From: Caprimulgus europaeus
Taxonomy: Eukaryota; Chordata; Aves; Caprimulgiformes; Caprimulgidae
DNA length: 64,000 bases
Assembly: GCA_907165065.1 (NCBI GenBank)
Contig: OU015528.1
Location: 24,572,015-24,636,014 of the forward strand
Direction of reading: 5' to 3'
The position numbers and the translations under genes were made by a program. Shown here piece after piece: positions 60,073 through 64,000 of this stretch. Each line of letters starts with the position of its first letter. Position 1 is the first letter of the stretch. The notes under the pieces were generated by a model, which worked only from the letters and a program-made list of their open reading frames with translations, did no database searches and was not told where the DNA came from.

Positions 60073-63000
60073 TGCGTTCTAGTCTCACAATTGTTAACAC
60101 ATGTAGAAATGCAAAAGCAGTGGGAAGTTTTAAACTTGTGTTTACGGTGCTAGAGATGCCTTTACATGTAATAATGGAGTTGCCTGTCAGGCTTTTATAT
60201 ATTTGAACCAAATGTTTTAGCTTTTGAGACAGATGGTAAAATCATCAATGAATTACAACAGTTGTGAGAAGTGTAGAAAGAGGTGGCAGCTAAAATTGCT
60301 ACATCCGAAGATCATTTCTAGGTTTATAAATGCTGACCAACACTTTTAACTGCACTGCTAGATAAACAGGATCCCAAGGTTAACATAGAATGGAAATAGC
60401 ATTTACTTACTTCATATTAATGCACATTTTAGCTTCTGAATGATCTTCAGGAACTGTCCTACATGCAGTAAATTATAATAGCCTGATAAAGGAGAGTAGG
60501 TAAGCAATACTTGGAAAATAGTCAGCTTTAGGGAAAACTAACTCAGAAGAACTACTGAATGTAGCAGAACCTGCACAGAGGGTTTGTGGGGATGTGTATT
60601 AACCATAAGGAGATGAACATCAACAATTCAATTTAATTCCTGAATATTTGCATTCATCATGCAATAACATCATTTGTTTCAAAACCAGCAGGTCCAAATT
60701 GCTTACTATTAGATATCTCATCCCTTAGGACTACAGACAATGTTTAGAAATAGTATATTTTTTAGGCAGTTGTCTACCTTATCTTTCAACAATATATATT
60801 TTTATCTTTTCTACATTTGCATAGCAATGTATAGGAACACCTGAACCTTTGTCTGTAATCACCTGCTTGGAAAACTGGTGGGTATTCCCAAAGGCTAACT
60901 TTAGGATAATCTCTTTAGGGTGCATCTATGGTAAATGGATAAAGAGAAAGATAGAGGGATTCTGTAGAAAATGATTCAGCAGGGTCCTTACCTCTGCCAC
61001 CATTAACAGTAAGGTGAGCCAAGACTAAGTAGTTAGTGCACAGAGTTAACTACAACACACACATTCTCTCTCATGTTTATTTTTGTCAAATTATGAAACT
61101 ATATTCCTGAATGCTTTAATTGGATTTAGACTGTTGTACCAGGTTGCACTGCTTACATTTTGTTGAGACGCTGCTAAAATAAAATACCAAATATTCAGCA
61201 TTGTTAATTAAGATGCAATGAGTCACTGTGGAAATAGCTCTACAATTAGATTTTGCTGATTAACTTCATATAATTTGACTAACCTTATATTTGTAATTTG
61301 AATTATATACAATTTGCTAAATGTTTACATTTTTAATAACTTTCAAGATTTATTTTTTTAATCCATTTGAATTGATCCTGCTTTCCAGGATGTACAGGAC
61401 TTATTTACAAACCAAACAGGACAAGAGAGTATTTCCCCAAATAGGGTAAATAATTATTGTATTGCTGGCCAAATGCCCCAGCTTTAATGAATTAAAGAAT
61501 CTTAAAAATCTAAACCTGTGTCAAAATAAGCATGTTAATACTACTTTTCTTCAGAGCACTTGTGACATCACAAAAATTTGTTGAATTTATGAAGAAAAAA
61601 AAAAGAGAGAAATGTATTACCGTAAGTGGGTTTGCTCATAAGATAAAGATTTTAAGATTCTTTTCCTCAAGCCATAAATGACAACAATGGAAAATGATAT
61701 TGATTTATACTGGATTGCTTCTGTCTGTTAAAAATCCTGAGATATTTAATGAAATCCCACATTGGCAATTAGCAGCTGTTATGGTAGCCCCTTGAAAGTC
61801 ATGTGATTCCATTATGGCTATATGGTTACAAGGTTGACTCCCAGACCACCAAGTTTCATTGGATCTCTCTCTGCTCTAAATGAGGAATGAGAGGGTGCTG
61901 GACTTACTGGAGCTACTGCATGGCTTTGTGAGAATTTTTTTTTTTTTTTTAACATATTATTAGTGTTTGTGGATATTTTTGAAATTTATCCTAAATACTT
62001 TTTTTTTTCCTGCAGTTTCTATAAAAATAATTCAGGAAACTATAGTAAACTTTGATCAGTCCTTATTAGATATATTGCAACTGGCTTCATATCATCAGTC
62101 AGATGGCCACCAGTTGCGTATAAACTTGCAACGCTGGCATTAGGATTTCAGATTACATTACTATTTAGAGGAGCTTTGCTTTGACAAGGGAAAGGATTCT
62201 ATCTTGCAGTTCAGAAAAAAAAAAAGAAAAAAAAGAGCCTTTAAGTTATGTGATAGTTTAAATTAAAAATGAACAAATTAATATTTGCTATAGTTCTTAA
62301 TATAGCGCATTTCAAAATACTTTATGACTTAGCCAGTGGAATAACTACTGTTTCTTGCCTCTGGGTATAGATATGTGAGATGTGATATTCCAAATGTTTG
62401 TAAGAAAATATTTCTAATGGAACCTCTTTTTACACATATGCCTTCTTCATCACCTTACCGTTGTATTGAATCTGAATCTAGCAAATCTACTGAAATAGTA
62501 CTTTATTTTTAGAACTTAAAACTGGTTTGGAAGGGTGCATAGTTCAATGACTCAGATAAAACCAAGAGATTGGACAGAAGGAGAATCCAGTTATTTTTTT
62601 TTTTTAATCCTAGCTTTAGTTTGTATCTTAAGGAATGATAAGCCCCATCTTTGCTTAATAGAAATGATTATTTTATTAGGGTCTCCAGGGACATTCAGAA
62701 TTTCTGTGAAGCTGAAGATTTGTTTAGCACAGAGAGATGCAAAAGTTTCCAAGATTTTTCTTGGAGAAATTATAGGTAAAGGTATTTAATAATATTTTTC
62801 CCTGGATAGCAGATTATATCAGTTCTGTTTTACTATGGATGCAATGATTCATGCATTCAGTGTGCTCCTGAATTTATTGTTACATTTTCCCCTGTATAAG
62901 AGCAAAGCTGTGTTCCCAGTAAAGATACAAGCTGGGACAACATGAAAGTAGGTGACATGGAGGTACATAGGAAATTGCAGAGTTTACAATCATGCAATTT

Positions 63001-63170
63001 GTTAGGCTGAGGTTGTTGAGTCTAGAGATGCCAATCACCTTTACTCTAAGAAATTGGTCTTTACAGACTGATTATTGCAGTGTATAAAAAAAGGATCAAA
63101 AACAAAAACAGTCAGGCACAACAAGAAAGCTGTGGATTACATGCCTCTTGCAGCAAAAGTAACATTAAAT
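60073..63170. other. Unique AT-rich DNA between the two duplicated units
   Basis: No gene or element recognised. There is a T17-type run at 61936-61951 and an A-rich patch at 62214-62236. Open frames are below 85 codons. Confidence 0.6.
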
Positions 63171-63372
63171 AGAAAGAGAAAAAGTAAAGATGACTTCTAC
63201 TTAGTTCTTGGTATTTGTGAAATAGAAAGTGCAATTTAATTTGGAAATGGAACGGCATTTCCAAATTACCTTAAAGTAAGTGCTGCCTTGAAGAGATGAG
63301 TAGCACTGTTAAAGAGAGAACTCCCTGATGCATGATATGTGATACCTGCTTTGCTGTGCAGTCTGCTCCTTG
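63171..63372 (+). repeat. 202-bp duplicated unit, copy 2 (no flanking repeat)
   Basis: Matches copy 1 at 201 of 202 positions. Its flanks ('cattaaat' on the left, 'caggaagt' on the right) share no direct repeat and do not resemble the flanks of copy 1. The simplest reading is that this is the source locus and copy 1 the derived insertion. Confidence 0.93.
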
Positions 63373-64000
63373 CAGGAAGTTGAGGCTTCCCTAGCTGAGA
63401 AACTCTGAGGATCTGCACTGAATCCTTTGGACAGTGCCAGCCTTTCTACAGTTTTTGATGTCTTAGCTCTTACTACACACTTAAAAACATTATGACTTCT
63501 GTAGATATCAAGGTTAGTGACCTATTGAAAGATATTTTTTTTTTTTGGGGTGGGGGGAGGTGAGGTGGGGGAATGTGAGTTTTATGATATGTTAATAAGT
63601 TAATAAAAAAATACTAAATCACCTGAAAATCTGAAGCTACTTTTAGTACATGATGGTACAAGACTTTCAGTTGGAAAGGCTATAGTATTCTAGGAACTGT
63701 ATCTTTGTCATTTGTTCCAATTAATTGTAAAAGTCTCAGTTGTTGATCTGCTTGATCATTGTTATTTTCATAGAAATAGTCTTCTGATCCTTTTTCACTT
63801 GGCTTTTCTCTTCCTGAAGGCTTATTTCTCAGGATAATTTTCAAGTTGAACTTTCATTTTTCCCTTGGGCTAGTCTATGATGGTACCAATGACTGTACCA
63901 GTGTATCTATGACTACTGGATTGGATGATTCAGTTTTCCTTACTTCAGTCTGCTTCTAAAGAGAGTAGCGACTCCAAAATAAGATGTACAGGAAGTGTGG
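63373..64000. other. Unique DNA to the end of the window
   Basis: Contains a T-run joined to a G-rich stretch (63547-63571, G-runs of four, six and five bases). Otherwise AT-rich, with no gene seen. Confidence 0.6.

Noticed and set aside
1-64000. tRNA, snRNA or rRNA genes and microbial operons
   Set aside because: No internal promoter boxes, conserved RNA blocks or closely packed coding frames were seen.

Overview
The window looks like intergenic or intronic DNA from a bird, most likely a neoavian. It is AT-rich, and no exon, RNA gene or recognisable host protein could be supported. The evidence for a bird is the repeat content. There are nine CR1-type non-LTR retrotransposon copies in both orientations, several ending in the diagnostic 8-bp repeats. 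There are long terminal repeats (LTRs) of types I recognise from bird genomes, and no Alu-, B1- or L1-like elements. CR1 also occurs in crocodiles and turtles, so the bird call rests mainly on the LTRs. Order and species cannot be read from this sequence.

Layout: 0-2.1 kb is unique AT-rich DNA with one 8-bp simple repeat. At 2.1-3.0 kb one CR1 is interrupted by another. At 3.3-4.3 kb lies the longest CR1 copy, which keeps a decayed reverse transcriptase segment. At 5.15-6.2 kb is a solo LTR of about 1 kb with an internal array of roughly 49-bp period. From 6.2 to 14.4 kb the DNA is unique apart from a nested palindromic segment at 9.8-9.95 kb. CR1 3' ends lie at 14.4, 15.3-15.9 and 21.2-22.0 kb. 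A complete non-autonomous hAT DNA transposon with perfect terminal repeats and a perfect 8-bp target site duplication sits at 24.78-25.26 kb. Two head-to-tail CR1 copies lie at 27.1-28.3 kb. From 28.3 to 41.3 kb is unique DNA with one strong hairpin at 32.74 kb. An endogenous-retrovirus LTR lies at about 41.4-41.8 kb and a short LTR fragment at 42.4 kb. A CR1 with an internal deletion is at 46.0-46.65 kb. A 619-bp solo LTR with a 5-bp target site duplication is at 48.06-48.68 kb. From 48.7 kb to the end the DNA is mostly unique, except for a 202-bp segment present twice (59.86 and 63.17 kb), the first copy flanked by a perfect 8-bp direct repeat.

No genes act together here; every coding-like stretch that could be recognised is retrotransposon debris. 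The two most informative observations are the hAT insertion with both target site copies intact, and the 99.5% identical 202-bp duplicated segment that carries a target-site-duplication-like repeat but no transposon ends or poly(A) tail. I found no credible new multi-gene system.
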